NCBI RefSeq assembly: GCF_017873095.1
Contig: NZ_JAGGJU010000001.1
Coordinates: 62,001-126,000 of the forward strand
Length of the DNA stretch: 64,000 nucleotides
Source: Heterorhizobium halophytocola
GTDB lineage: Bacteria; Pseudomonadota; Alphaproteobacteria; Rhizobiales; Rhizobiaceae
Direction: 5' to 3'
Every line of letters begins with the position of its first letter. Positions within the stretch are counted from its first letter, which is position 1. Both the position numbers and the translations under genes were made by a program. Below the pieces are notes generated by a model, which was not told the origin of the DNA, did no database searches, and worked only from the letters and a program-made list of their open reading frames with translations. Shown here in pieces: positions 35,586-45,814 of this stretch.

Positions 35586-35624
35586 GAAAAACGGCAGGTG
35601 CCTATGCGGCATTTGCCGTTTTTC
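35586..35624. terminator. Bidirectional terminator between RND operon and tetR
   Basis: GAAAAACGGCA and TGCCGTTTTTC are perfect 11-bp arms; inside, TGCC-TATGC-GGCA forms a second stem, making one long hairpin of 39 bases. The A and T runs at either end make it work in both directions: after the RND pump (stop 35529) and after the TetR gene (stop 35679, minus strand). Confidence 0.85.
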
Positions 35625-35678
35625 ATTGGCGCTGCGGCAAGGGCATCGGCGCGTGCCGCCGAGACGGGGCGGTTTTTT

Positions 35679-36275
35679 TCAGGACGCGGTGTGGCGCAGT
35701 CCCTCGGCCAGGGCCCGGAATGCCGCCACCGCCTTGTCCAGGACGACCTGCGGCTCCTCGCTCGCTGCGACCCAGAGGGCGGCGTTGAGGGCCGCCCCGT
35801 TCAGCAGCCGCGCCGCCGCCTCGACATCCACAGGCTTCAGCACCCCCTCCTCGACCAGAGCGCTAAGGGCTTCGATCGTCGTCTGCAGGCAGGCATTCTG
35901 GCTTGGCCATTGCGACGGATCGCCGAGCACAGCCGGACCGTCCCGCAGCACGATCCGCTGGACCTCCGGATCCAGAGCCATTCCGATATAGGCGACGCCT
36001 TCGGCCAGCAGCGCGCCCCACGTATCGGCGGCTTCGCCGGCCATGGCATGGGCCCGTGCCGCCATTTCCGCATCGATCTGGTTGACCACGGCGGCCAGCA
36101 GTCCGCGCTTGTCGCCGAAATTGTGGTAGAGCGCGCCGCGCGTCAGCCCGACCGCCGCTGTCAGGTCGTCCATCGAGGCGGCCGCATAGCCTGTCTCGGC
36201 AAAGGCCTTGCGGGCCGCGCCGATCAGCTTGGCGCGGGTTTCCTCCATCATCTCGCTACGGCGCTTTGTGGCCAC
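35679..36275 (-). CDS. TetR-family repressor, likely of the RND operon
   Basis: 198 residues. TetR HTH: KLIGAARKAFAETGYAAASMDDLTAAVGLTRGALYHNFGDKRGLLAAVVNQI (about 13-63) and a C-terminal ligand domain containing AARLLNGAALNAALWVA. GTG 36275 is the chosen start, preceded by GGAGAGG at good spacing; the longer in-frame ATG (36320) would lie inside the operators. The gene is convergent with the RND operon and divergent from the RidA gene. Three palindromic operators lie directly upstream, so it should repress itself and probably the RidA gene, the RND pair by a site not seen here. Confidence 0.85.
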   Translation of the reverse strand: MATKRRSEMMEETRAKLIGAARKAFAETGYAAASMDDLTAAVGLTRGALYHNFGDKRGLLAAVVNQIDAEMAARAHAMAGEAADTWGALLAEGVAYIGMALDPEVQRIVLRDGPAVLGDPSQWPSQNACLQTTIEALSALVEEGVLKPVDVEAAARLLNGAALNAALWVAASEEPQVVLDKAVAAFRALAEGLRHTAS

Positions 36276-36293
36276 GCTGTTGCCTCTCCATTC

Positions 36294-36310
36294 GCATACC
36301 TCGCGTATGC
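36294..36310. promoter_or_regulatory. TetR operator copy 1
   Basis: GCATAC-N5-GTATGC, perfect inverted repeat 19 bases upstream of the GTG start of tetR. Its outer part (CATAC / GTATG) is shared with copies 2 and 3, with a slightly wider spacer. Confidence 0.6.
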
Positions 36311-36316
36311 GCATTG

Positions 36317-36333
36317 ACATACGCCTCGTATGT
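36317..36333. promoter_or_regulatory. TetR operator copy 2
   Basis: ACATACG-CCT-CGTATGT, a perfect 7+7 palindrome. It overlaps a TTGACA box (36314-36319), a promoter -35-like element on the plus strand (towards the RidA gene). Confidence 0.75.
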
Positions 36334-36344
36334 ATGTTTGATTG

Positions 36345-36361
36345 ACATACGCTTCGTATAC
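36345..36361. promoter_or_regulatory. TetR operator copy 3
   Basis: ACATACG-CTT-CGTATAC, seven-base half-sites with one mismatch to copy 2. Again preceded by TTGACA (36342-36347). Copy 2 and copy 3 centres are 28 bases apart and copy 1 and copy 2 about 23, roughly two to three helical turns. Confidence 0.75.
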
Positions 36362-36475
36362 AAAATTGCGAAGCCGCTGTGAACCCCAGGGCCCGACCGG
36401 ATGACGCGCGGACCGCCTGCCGCGCTGCGTGACGGACGGCTGGCGCCTGTCGGCCTGCCAGAAAGGATATCCATC

Positions 36476-36874
36476 ATGACCACACGCGAAGCGATCTTCC
36501 CTGCAAAGCGGCACGCCCTCTATGAGGCCCACCGCTATTCCGCCGCAATCCGCTCCGGCGATCTTCTGTTCGTGTCGGGCCAGGTCGGCAGCCGGGAGGA
36601 CGGGACACCGGAGCCCGACTTCAGGCGCCAGGTTGAGCGGGCCTACGACAATCTCCGGGCGGTTCTGGCGGCCGGCGGCTGCTCGCTCGACGACGTCATC
36701 GACGTCACCACCTTTCATACCGATCCGGAGGCCCAGATCGAAGACATCATGGCCGTGCGCGATGCCGTACTGGCGGGGCGCCCCTACCCGAACTGGACCG
36801 CGGTCGGCGTCAACTGGCTTGCCGGTTTCGACTTCGAGATCAAGGTGATCGCCCGCATCCCGCAGGCCGTCTGA
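36476..36874 (+). CDS. RidA/YjgF-family protein
   Basis: 132 residues: LYEAHRYSAAIRSGDLLFVSGQVGSREDG and FRRQVERAYDNLRAVLAAGGCSLDDVIDVTTFHTDPEAQ, then PYPNWTAVGVNWLAGFDFEIKVIARIP. This is the RidA/Rid fold (VSGQ-G, DV, NWTAVGV), trimeric, with members that hydrolyse reactive enamines or imines; the position of the usual RidA arginine cannot be fixed by eye, so the exact subfamily is open. Divergent from tetR with the three operators between, so probably under the same repressor. ATG 36476 has GAAAGGA upstream. Confidence 0.88.
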   Translation: MTTREAIFPAKRHALYEAHRYSAAIRSGDLLFVSGQVGSREDGTPEPDFRRQVERAYDNLRAVLAAGGCSLDDVIDVTTFHTDPEAQIEDIMAVRDAVLAGRPYPNWTAVGVNWLAGFDFEIKVIARIPQAV

Positions 36875-36980
36875 AGCATTTGCCGGAACAGGGCCATCGC
36901 GGTTTTCGTCCGGAATGGGTAAAAACAAGAAGCTGGAGCACGTCCGGTGAACGGGTGGCTGCCGGACGTGCTCCAGCGGG
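36875..36980. repeat. Diverged copy of a widespread rhizobial intergenic repeat
   Basis: The order AGCATTTGCCGGAACA, CGGTTTTCGTCCGGAAT, GGTAAAAACAAGAAG, then GCTGGAGCACGTCCGG is, from memory, the skeleton of an abundant Rhizobiales intergenic element (a RIME-like repeat). The last block forms a perfect 16-bp stem (36932-36947 with 36962-36977) around a 14-base loop. It begins right after the RidA stop and ends about 100 bases before the Crp/Fnr anaerobox; it could also act as a terminator, though no T-run follows. Confidence 0.55.
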
Positions 36981-37081
36981 ATTGCGCCGCCGGCGGGTCT
37001 CCCGGTGACGGCAGCCCGGCGGGGCCGCCCGCCGCCTACTTCAGCAATTCCTCACGAAACTTTCGCCCGCCTGCCCGACGT

Positions 37082-37095
37082 TTGATCGAAATCAA
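37082..37095. promoter_or_regulatory. Anaerobox (FNR/FixK-type site)
   Basis: TTGAT-CGAA-ATCAA matches the FNR/FixK/DNR consensus TTGAT-N4-ATCAA in every defined position. It lies 110 bases upstream of the GTG of the Crp/Fnr gene, so the gene is probably controlled by oxygen, by FixK or by its own product. Confidence 0.75.
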
Positions 37096-37204
37096 CTGGG
37101 GGCTGCACCTCTGCGGCTATCGTTCGAGCATGGGACCGGCGCGTGGCGCCTTCTGGGTGCAGGAAAGGCCGGATCCGTCGAGACTGCTGTCAGAGGAGCC
37201 AGGG

Positions 37205-37888
37205 GTGAACAAGAGGTTGATGCTGAACATGCGGGAACGCGCCATTCTCACCAGCATGCCCTTCATGGCGGCCTTGGGCCCGCAAGCCCTGGCGCGGATG
37301 ATGGAGAGCGTTGTCGTCAATCACCACGAGACCCGCGACGTGCTGTTTCGCGAGGGTGAGGCGGCACGCCATTTCTACTGCGTGCTGAACGGCTATGTAC
37401 GGCTCTACCGGCTGAACCGGGAGGGGCGCGAGGCGGATGTGCGCATCTGCGGCCCGGGAGACACCTTCAACGAATGGCTGCTGACAGCCGGCGACACCTA
37501 TCCCTGCAATGCGCAGGCCGCCGAGCCGGTCACGGTCGCACGCTTCGATCTCGCCAAGGTTCGCGCGCTGGCCGAGGAGGAGAGAGACGTGGCAAGAGCG
37601 GTCATCCATTGTCTCTCGACCTGTGTCCGCAGCACGCTGGAGGTGGTGGCCAACGACCGGCTGCAGACGGCCCCGCAACGGGTCGCCACCTATCTGCTGG
37701 GCCATTGCCCGGCCGACTGCACATCGGCGTCGATCCGCCTGCCGTTCCAGAAGACACTGCTGGCGGGCAAGCTCGGCCTGGCACCGGAAGCTCTGTCGCG
37801 CGCATTTTCCTCGCTTCGCCAGGCCGGCGTCACCGTGCGCGGACGCCTGATCCAGATCAGCGACGTCAGTGCCCTGCGGCAGATCTGA
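37205..37888 (+). CDS. Crp/Fnr-family regulator, DNR/NnrR-like
   Basis: 227 residues: cyclic-nucleotide-binding-like barrel (about 25-130, with VVVNHHETRDVLFREGEAARHFYCVLNGYVRLY) and a C-terminal HTH (LPFQKTLLAGKLGLAPEALSRAFSSLRQAGV) typical of the DNR/NnrR branch that controls nitric-oxide or nitrite genes. It lacks the N-terminal cysteine cluster of FNR, so it does not bind an iron-sulphur cluster there. GTG 37205 follows GGAGCC and is chosen; the frame is open upstream, with a low-complexity leader. No nir/nor gene is in the window; the target is unknown. The anaerobox upstream suggests oxygen control. Confidence 0.82.
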   Translation: MNKRLMLNMRERAILTSMPFMAALGPQALARMMESVVVNHHETRDVLFREGEAARHFYCVLNGYVRLYRLNREGREADVRICGPGDTFNEWLLTAGDTYPCNAQAAEPVTVARFDLAKVRALAEEERDVARAVIHCLSTCVRSTLEVVANDRLQTAPQRVATYLLGHCPADCTSASIRLPFQKTLLAGKLGLAPEALSRAFSSLRQAGVTVRGRLIQISDVSALRQI

Positions 37889-38002
37889 CGCCTCGCTTCA
37901 GAGGACCCGTGGGGGGAACGCTGGGTGACAAGGCTCATCCGGCACCAAGGTCCGGCTTCGGCGCCGTTGCGGGAGGCAGCGCCGGGGCCGGACCATCCGG
38001 CT

Positions 38003-38614
<612 letters not shown>

Positions 38615-38647
38615 CGCGCTGATCCTTCCTGTCCGTCGCGCAGCTCC

Positions 38648-39334
38648 TCAGGAGCGGAAGAGGCGCGGTTCATGCGTTTCATGTCTGAGCGAGGCGATCT
38701 CGGCGATCACCGTCGCAGTGCCGAGATCATCGAGACTGCTGCAGGCAAGCCTTGCCGCGGCATCCGCGATCCGGCGCTCGAAGCCCGCCTGCAACACAAG
38801 CGCCGCCGACTGGCCGATCAGGCCGAGACGGATCGCCACCGATCCGATGTGCGACACATAGGCCTGCAAAAAGGCAAGGATCGCCCATTCGGCGGACACG
38901 CCGTGGCGCCCGGCGACGGCGCCGATCGCCACGGGATAGGGCGTCTCCTGCGCCGACGCATCGAGGGCCTGATCGCCCCAGGCGCGCGCGGCCGTCAGGA
39001 AGGCGCCGCCGAGATTGCGCAATTCGGCATGTCGCTCCTTCGAGCCGGCAAGCGAGAGCGCCAGAAGCGACAACTCGTCCAGTCGCGCGGCCTCGCCCGC
39101 GGAGCGATGCGCCTCGGCCAGAAAGATTGCATCGGATCGCAAGGCGCCATGGTCTATCGAGGCGGCAATCCAGGCCTCCAGATCGGCCTGGTGGCAGACC
39201 AGTCCGTCGCTGGCTGCCTGTTCCAGCCCGGCCGAATAGGCAAATGCGCCGACCGGAAAGGCCGGCGACAGCCAGGCCATCAGCCGCAGCAGCGCTACCG
39301 GCGCCTGCCGCCCCATGTCCAGCGCCTCAGCCAT
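38648..39334 (-). CDS. ureF: Urease accessory protein UreF
   Basis: About 228 residues. [31 protein letters not shown] is the conserved UreF N-terminus, and the C-terminal [32 protein letters not shown] matches as well. It forms the UreDFG maturation complex that loads nickel into apo-urease. ATG 39334 overlaps the end of ureE by 8 bases; an ATG seven codons upstream (39355) is possible. Cotranscribed with ureE and ureG. Confidence 0.92.
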   Translation of the reverse strand: MAEALDMGRQAPVALLRLMAWLSPAFPVGAFAYSAGLEQAASDGLVCHQADLEAWIAASIDHGALRSDAIFLAEAHRSAGEAARLDELSLLALSLAGSKERHAELRNLGGAFLTAARAWGDQALDASAQETPYPVAIGAVAGRHGVSAEWAILAFLQAYVSHIGSVAIRLGLIGQSAALVLQAGFERRIADAAARLACSSLDDLGTATVIAEIASLRHETHEPRLFRS

Positions 39335-39785
39335 GCGGGTGATGGTTGTGACCATGGCCGTGATAGGCGCCGCGCATCGGCTGGAACCGCTCCTCGATCT
39401 CGCGAACCTCGGCGCCCAGTCCCTTCAGCATGTCGAGAATCACGTGATCGTAGAGGATCAGGATGCGGCTTTCCTCGATCTGCGCCGGCAGATGCCGGTT
39501 GCCGATATGCCAGGCGAGTTCAGCCAGTTCGCGCGGGCCCGATACGCGGATCTCGATCAGTCGCTCCGGCGCGGCAATCACCGTCACAAGGGTCTCGTCA
39601 TCGACTTCGAGCAGATCGCCATCGGCCAGCATCACGGAGGATTTCAGGTCGAGCATGACCATCGAGCCGTCGGTCAGATGCAGCAGCTTGCGGCGCAGAT
39701 GCCGCTCGTCATGGGCAAGAACGACCTCGCCGGCGCGGGGCCGGCCAAAGTGATCGACAGGCGAAATGGAGGTAACGCGACGCAT
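39327..39785 (-). CDS. ureE: Urease accessory protein UreE (nickel metallochaperone)
   Basis: 152 residues: N-terminal RRVTSISP...[35 protein letters not shown], then [45 protein letters not shown], the GNRHL/DHV block that binds nickel. The tail [12 protein letters not shown] is a His-rich nickel store. It hands nickel to UreG. ureF begins inside its 3' end. Between ureE and ureC lie about 2.7 kb of non-urease genes. Confidence 0.94.
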   Translation of the reverse strand: MRRVTSISPVDHFGRPRAGEVVLAHDERHLRRKLLHLTDGSMVMLDLKSSVMLADGDLLEVDDETLVTVIAAPERLIEIRVSGPRELAELAWHIGNRHLPAQIEESRILILYDHVILDMLKGLGAEVREIEERFQPMRGAYHGHGHNHHPHG

Positions 39786-39858
39786 GAACGGCCTCTTGTT
39801 GTATGCCGGCAGCATGCAAAATTCCCGACCATCCCGCAACTGCGAAATGGCGGTTCGT

Positions 39859-40719
39859 TCAAGCCGTTGCGCGCAATTCTTCAGGAAGAAGCAACACCGG
39901 CAATTGGGCCGGTGCCGGCCCCTGATACGAGGCCAGCGGCCGTGAAAGTTCCGCCTCGTGCACGACCCGGTCGCGGCCGGCCGCCTTGGCGAGATAAAGC
40001 GCCCGATCGGCCGCCGAATACACGGCATTGCCGTCGCGGCCATCGAAATCCGCCACGCCGACGGAGACGCTGACGGCGATATCGACCTTGTCGTGACGGA
40101 CCAGGTGGCTGCCGATCTGCGCACGGATTCGCTCCACCCGCTCGAGCCTTTTGCGCGGCGACCCGCCGACAATGATCACGGCGAATTCCTCGCCGCCCAG
40201 CCGCGCCGTGACATTGGGGGCTGGAAACAACTTGCGGATGATGCCGGCGATCTCGCGGATCACCTGGTCTCCGGCGACATGGCCATGGGTGTCGTTGATC
40301 ACCTTGAACCGGTCGAGGTCGAAGATGGCCAGCGAGGCGCCGACATGGTCGAGTTCGAGCTCCTCGTTGAGGCCGCGCCGGTTGAGCAGGCCCGATAGTC
40401 CGTCGACACGGCTCAGATGCCGGAACCGTGCCTTGGAGCGGGCGAGATCACGGATGACGAAGCCGAGAAGCCAGGCAAGGATACCGGCGCCGAGCCCGGC
40501 ATTCAGCGCCGCGCTGAAGATCGTCAGCAGCATCGAGGGCGCGGATGATGGCGGCATCAGCCCGAACCAGGCGCCGACCGGCAAGGCAAGGCAATCGACC
40601 GCGCCGCCGACCATCACGGCAATAACCGCCGCCTTCAGCGCAAAGACATGAACATTGCGACGGGACCGGAAGACTTCCGGGTCGATACGCAGATATCGCG
40701 ATGGTCGCAGTCGGTTCAC
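39859..40719 (-). CDS. GGDEF diguanylate cyclase, membrane-bound
   Basis: About 286 residues. Two or three N-terminal helices (about 24-45 and 55-90) without a large sensory domain, then a GGDEF domain: [16 protein letters not shown] near 122, [19 protein letters not shown] near 152, [11 protein letters not shown] near 185. The intact GGEEF active site predicts c-di-GMP synthesis. GTG 40719 is chosen for its Shine-Dalgarno AAGGAGA; the frame is open for 55 codons upstream. It lies between prx and ureE, 74 bases before ureE, on the same strand, so it may be cotranscribed with the urease accessory genes. Confidence 0.88.
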   Translation of the reverse strand: MNRLRPSRYLRIDPEVFRSRRNVHVFALKAAVIAVMVGGAVDCLALPVGAWFGLMPPSSAPSMLLTIFSAALNAGLGAGILAWLLGFVIRDLARSKARFRHLSRVDGLSGLLNRRGLNEELELDHVGASLAIFDLDRFKVINDTHGHVAGDQVIREIAGIIRKLFPAPNVTARLGGEEFAVIIVGGSPRKRLERVERIRAQIGSHLVRHDKVDIAVSVSVGVADFDGRDGNAVYSAADRALYLAKAAGRDRVVHEAELSRPLASYQGPAPAQLPVLLLPEELRATA

Positions 40720-41071
40720 GCAGGATTCTCCTTGGGACAGGACAATCGATACGATTACTTCTGTTGGCGAACTGCTAACGAAATAGCCGGCATTTGAATA
40801 AACCTGGAAAGGTTCGCGGCACAGTTTCGCCATGGTTGGGGCGACACCCGCGAGAGGCGAGACGGGCCCCTGCCTCAACATCATGCTAACATGCTAATTT
40901 TGTTGACTCGCATGCATTCGCCCTCGCGTAACGAGGGGTTGGGAGACCTTCGGAAATGTGGCGGACGCAACCCTGAATTCGGACAAATAATTCCCCTAAA
41001 AATTCAGTGGATGAGCCGGAAATCCGGAAAGCCGGTGGCGCCGGCGATCAAGGTGCATGCCAAACGGAATA
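40720..41071. other. Intergenic region between GGDEF gene and peroxiredoxin
   Basis: About 350 bases with no credible gene. Features seen: a direct repeat ATGCTAAC / ATGCTAAT around 40883-40897, a 6-bp hairpin CCCTCG-CGTAA-CGAGGG at 40921-40937, and AT-rich segments around 40780-40920. It probably contains the promoter of the cyclase gene; the function of the repeats is unknown. Confidence 0.45.
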
Positions 41072-41095
41072 AGGGCCCGGCAACGCCGGACCCTC
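41072..41095 (-). terminator. Terminator of peroxiredoxin gene
   Basis: AGGGTCCGGC-GTT-GCCGGGCCCT (minus-strand reading, one G·T pair) forms a 10-bp GC-rich stem 30 bases after the prx stop, followed by TATTCC, a weak U-run. Confidence 0.65.
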
Positions 41096-41123
41096 TTGAA
41101 ATATCAGGACGACTTGCGCCCGA

Positions 41124-41663
41124 TCAGGCAGCCTTTACGCTCTTCAGCGCTTCCAGGATGTTCTGCGGAGCCGAGACGCCGTAGGGGTCGGTGTCGCAGT
41201 TGTCGGAATAGCCTTCTTCCTCGAACCACTGCTCGACGACGCCGTCGTTGACGATCGCCGCATAGCGCCAGGAGCGCATGCCGAAGCCCAGATTGTCCTT
41301 GTGGACGAGCATGCCCATCTTGCGGGTGAACTCGCCCGAACCGTCCGGGATAAGCTTAACGTTTTCGAGGTTCTGCGACTTGCCCCAGGCGTTCATGACG
41401 AAGGCGTCGTTAACCGAGACGCAGTAGATGGCGTCGATGCCTTCGGCCTGGAAATCGCCGAACAGCTTTTCGAAATCGGGCAGCTGATAGGTCGAGCAGG
41501 TCGGGGTGAAGGCGCCCGGCAGCGAGAACAGCACGACGCGCTTGCCCTTGAAGTAGTCGTCGGAGGTGACATCCTGCCAGCGGAACGGGTTCGGGCCTTC
41601 GATGCTCTCATCGCGAACGCGGGTACGGAAGGTGACGGCGGGTACTTTGCGGCCGGGGATCAT
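41124..41663 (-). CDS. Peroxiredoxin (Prx5/AhpE-like, thioredoxin fold)
   Basis: 179 residues: VVLFSLPGAFTPTCSTYQLPDFEKLFGDF, with the peroxidatic Cys56 in the classic PGAFTPTCS motif, and SDNCDTDPYGVSAPQNILEALK at the C-terminus with a possible resolving Cys. Reduces peroxides using thioredoxin or glutathione/glutaredoxin. It sits in the middle of the urease cluster between DUF2459 and the GGDEF gene but has its own terminator and 168 bases of upstream DNA, so it is probably an independent unit. Confidence 0.92.
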   Translation of the reverse strand: MIPGRKVPAVTFRTRVRDESIEGPNPFRWQDVTSDDYFKGKRVVLFSLPGAFTPTCSTYQLPDFEKLFGDFQAEGIDAIYCVSVNDAFVMNAWGKSQNLENVKLIPDGSGEFTRKMGMLVHKDNLGFGMRSWRYAAIVNDGVVEQWFEEEGYSDNCDTDPYGVSAPQNILEALKSVKAA

Positions 41664-41831
41664 GGCTCTCTCCTGATTGTCTTCGTCGGTGCGCGGCGGA
41701 TAAGTCTTGGGGAAAAACCGCCAGCGTCTTCAGGTCAAAGACCTAACGCAGATCGCATTGCGGTGCAGCATCAAAAAGACATCTCGACCGTCCTGCATGG
41801 CAGGCATGCAGGAGGGGCATGACTGGCCGCG

Positions 41832-42530
41832 TCAGTTGTAGAGTTTCAGCGACCAGGCGAGCGTCTGCGGTAGCGGATTCCACCAGCCGGTCGTGATGCC
41901 GGCCTGTCGCAGCATGGCGGCCGTCCAGGTATTGCAGCCGGCAACCGCGTTGAACCAGCCGTTTGCCGGAAAGAAGAGATCGTAATCGCCGTAGCCTGCC
42001 ATCGGCATGCCCCCGGTCCGGCTGTCCTCGAACGACCGGCGCATGGCCGCGATCATCCGCCGATAGGCCGGCGCCTCGAGCGCCAGCGGCGTGACACCTC
42101 CGCCATCGGCCGGAATATCGCCCGCCAGGTCGACATGCATGACCGAGCGGTCGAAGGTCAGGGCACGAAACACCGGATAGGGCTTCAGATCGGCCCATTG
42201 CGGGGTATTGAGATAAAATTCCCGCCCGCCCCAGCCGATGATCAGGTAGCGCGCCGCCGGATGGTCGATGGCAATGCCCGCCTGGCGCAGGAAACCGAAT
42301 TCCGCCTTCGTCCGCGCATCCAGCGGCAGCGCGATATCGGTGTGGATCGGGTTGGCAAGCACGAGGATGGTTCGCGCAGCACCATCGCCATCCTCATCGT
42401 TTTCGGCAATCGCGCCCGGCGAAAACAGCGGTCGCGGCACGAAGGTGCCGAGCAGCAAAGCGAGCACGACAAGGACAACGAGAGCCAGAAGCCCCCGCCC
42501 CGCACGCCGCAAGAAGCGCGCCCGCGGCAT
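41832..42530 (-). CDS. DUF2459 (TIGR02117) protein, urease-region family
   Basis: 232 residues: an N-terminal membrane anchor (GLLALVVLVVLALLLGTFV), then VLANPIHTDIALPLDARTK near 57, YLIIGWGGREFYLNTPQW near 94, and GCNTWTAAMLRQAGITTGWWNP near 200. This is the conserved family often found beside urease genes; its role is not known. The His, Cys and Trp conservation could indicate an enzymatic fold in the periplasm. Located directly after ureC (14 bases), as expected for the family. Confidence 0.88.
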   Translation of the reverse strand: MPRARFLRRAGRGLLALVVLVVLALLLGTFVPRPLFSPGAIAENDEDGDGAARTILVLANPIHTDIALPLDARTKAEFGFLRQAGIAIDHPAARYLIIGWGGREFYLNTPQWADLKPYPVFRALTFDRSVMHVDLAGDIPADGGGVTPLALEAPAYRRMIAAMRRSFEDSRTGGMPMAGYGDYDLFFPANGWFNAVAGCNTWTAAMLRQAGITTGWWNPLPQTLAWSLKLYN

Positions 42531-42544
42531 GGCGGAACCGTGCG

Positions 42545-44254
<1,710 letters not shown>

Positions 44255-44349
44255 GGATCAGGCTCCTTGGGAGAGAAGAGGTGGGATCGGGCAAGTCATG
44301 GGCATGGCGTCGCCCGGCAGCCGGGCGCTGCCGCAAGAGACGATCGGCA

Positions 44350-44769
44350 TCAGGGCTCCTCGATCATGGCTTTGAGTTCCTCGGTGCGCTTGCGCGTCAG
44401 GTCGGCGAGGCAGCTCTGCTCGACCATGGGGCGCATGCTGCCGCCGTAATAGCCGAAGGCCACGGCTTCGCACTGGCCGTCGCGGTACTGGATCCAGGCC
44501 CGCTGGGCGGCCAGCAGTGCCTTTTCCGCCCCCTGGTCATCAGGCTCGTCGATATCGGCATCGATGTCGGCCATCGCCTTGCGGGTGATCTTCCACTGGG
44601 CATTCAGATCGGCATCGGCCGCGTCGTAGTCCTCACCGGCGCAGATATTCATCTCCATCTGGGTATTGGCGTTGTCGCAGTCGACCTCGGGGGTGTCGTC
44701 GCTATAGGCGGGACCGTCGGCCAGCACCACGCAGCCGCAGACGACAAACAGAGCCAGCAATTTCATCAT
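44350..44769 (-). CDS. LprI-like (DUF1311) exported protein
   Basis: 139 residues with a signal peptide (MKLLALFVVCGCVVLADGPAYS) and a DUF1311 core: VDCDNANTQMEMNICAGEDYDAADADLNAQWKITRKAM, and AQRAWIQYRDGQCEAVAFGYYGGSMRPMVEQSCLADLTRKRTEELKAM, with four spaced cysteines. The family includes lysozyme inhibitors (LprI, MliC-like); the function is usually unknown. It is common to find this gene between ureB and ureC in rhizobia. The start is a double ATG (44769/44766) with GGGGAGGG upstream. Confidence 0.86.
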   Translation of the reverse strand: MMKLLALFVVCGCVVLADGPAYSDDTPEVDCDNANTQMEMNICAGEDYDAADADLNAQWKITRKAMADIDADIDEPDDQGAEKALLAAQRAWIQYRDGQCEAVAFGYYGGSMRPMVEQSCLADLTRKRTEELKAMIEEP

Positions 44770-44808
44770 GATGCCCTCCCCGGCATGCAATGGGCCAATC
44801 GTATCATG

Positions 44809-45165
44809 TCAGCGCGACGCGCCGTCATGCAGGTGCGGCGTCAGCGCACGCGTGTCGACACCGTCGATGCAGTTGACATTGATCGCCGCCATCGTCGCCC
44901 CATCCGGTGCCACGCCATAGGAAAAGCTCTGGATGCCGCAGGTCTTGCAGAAGCGGTGGCTGATCTTGCCGGTGTTGAACAGATATTCGCTGAGATTGTC
45001 CGCGCCCGACAGCAGCGTGAAATCGTCGACCGGCGCAAAGGCGAGCACCGCGCCCAGCCGACGGCAGCGCGAGCAGTTGCAGGCGACCGTCCGGTCGAGA
45101 TCGACATCGACCTCGTAGGCGACGGCACCGCACTGGCATCCGCCATGATAATGCTGAACGGCCAT
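44809..45165 (-). CDS. GFA/CENP-V-family zinc protein
   Basis: 118 residues: HGGCQCGAVAYEVDVDLDR at the N-terminus, CNCSRCRRLGAV near 33, and FNTGKISHRFCKTCGIQSFSYG near 63. The C-x-CG, C-x-C-x2-C and C-x2-CG motifs bind zinc in the GFA (glutathione-dependent formaldehyde-activating) fold. The substrate is not known. It begins 2 bases after the ureB stop and lies in the urease operon between ureB and the LprI-like gene. Confidence 0.9.
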   Translation of the reverse strand: MAVQHYHGGCQCGAVAYEVDVDLDRTVACNCSRCRRLGAVLAFAPVDDFTLLSGADNLSEYLFNTGKISHRFCKTCGIQSFSYGVAPDGATMAAINVNCIDGVDTRALTPHLHDGASR

Positions 45166-45167
45166 TT

Positions 45168-45473
45168 TCAGAGCGCTCCCATCACCTGCTGGCGGAAGCC
45201 GTAGACTTCGCGCTTACCCGACAGCGGGATCAGCGTCACCTGGCGCGTCTGGCCGGGCTCGAAGCGCACGGCAGTGCCGGCGGGGATGTCGAGCCGCATG
45301 CCGCGCGCCTTCGCCCGGTCGAAATCGAGGCCGCCATTGCTCTCGAAGAAATGGTAGTGGCTGCCGACCTGCACCGGCCGGTCGCCGGTATTGGCAACCT
45401 CGAGCGTGACGGTTTCAAGCCCGCTGTTCAGTTCGATGTCGCCTTCGGCGGCGATGATTTCCCCGGGGATCAT
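45168..45473 (-). CDS. ureB: Urease subunit beta
   Basis: 101 residues: [16 protein letters not shown] at the N-terminus, [68 protein letters not shown]. These are invariant UreB motifs ([10 protein letters not shown]). Part of the urease heterotrimer (UreABC)3. It lies 11 bases after ureA and 2 bases before the GFA gene. Confidence 0.98.
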   Translation of the reverse strand: MIPGEIIAAEGDIELNSGLETVTLEVANTGDRPVQVGSHYHFFESNGGLDFDRAKARGMRLDIPAGTAVRFEPGQTRQVTLIPLSGKREVYGFRQQVMGAL

Positions 45474-45484
45474 GCGCGTTCTCC

Positions 45485-45787
45485 TTAGCGGATGGGTTCA
45501 TGGACGGTCACCAGCTTGGTGCCGTCCGGGAAGGTGGCCTCGACCTGCACGTCATGGATCATCTCGGCGATGCCCTCCATCACCTGGTCGCGGGTGATGA
45601 CGCGCGCTCCGGCCTCCATCAGGTCGGCCACGGCGCGGCCGTCCCGGGCGCCTTCGACGACGAAATCGGTGATCAGCGCTATGGCCTCGGGATGGTTGAG
45701 CTTGACGCCCCGTTCCAGCCGACGCCGCGCCACCATCGCCGCCATCGAGATCAACAATTTGTCCTTTTCCCTCGGCGTCAGGTTCAT
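45485..45787 (-). CDS. ureA: Urease subunit gamma
   Basis: 100 residues: [39 protein letters not shown], and [36 protein letters not shown], the characteristic UreA sequence and size. Follows ureD by 27 bases and precedes ureB by 11; one operon. Confidence 0.98.
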   Translation of the reverse strand: MNLTPREKDKLLISMAAMVARRRLERGVKLNHPEAIALITDFVVEGARDGRAVADLMEAGARVITRDQVMEGIAEMIHDVQVEATFPDGTKLVTVHEPIR

Positions 45788-45814
45788 GACCGCTCCACTC
45801 GCTTTTCCAATGTC

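Noticed and set aside
40891..41184. 97-codon frame between the GGDEF and peroxiredoxin genes
   Set aside because: Its end overlaps the prx gene antisense and it runs through the prx terminator; no Shine-Dalgarno or family.
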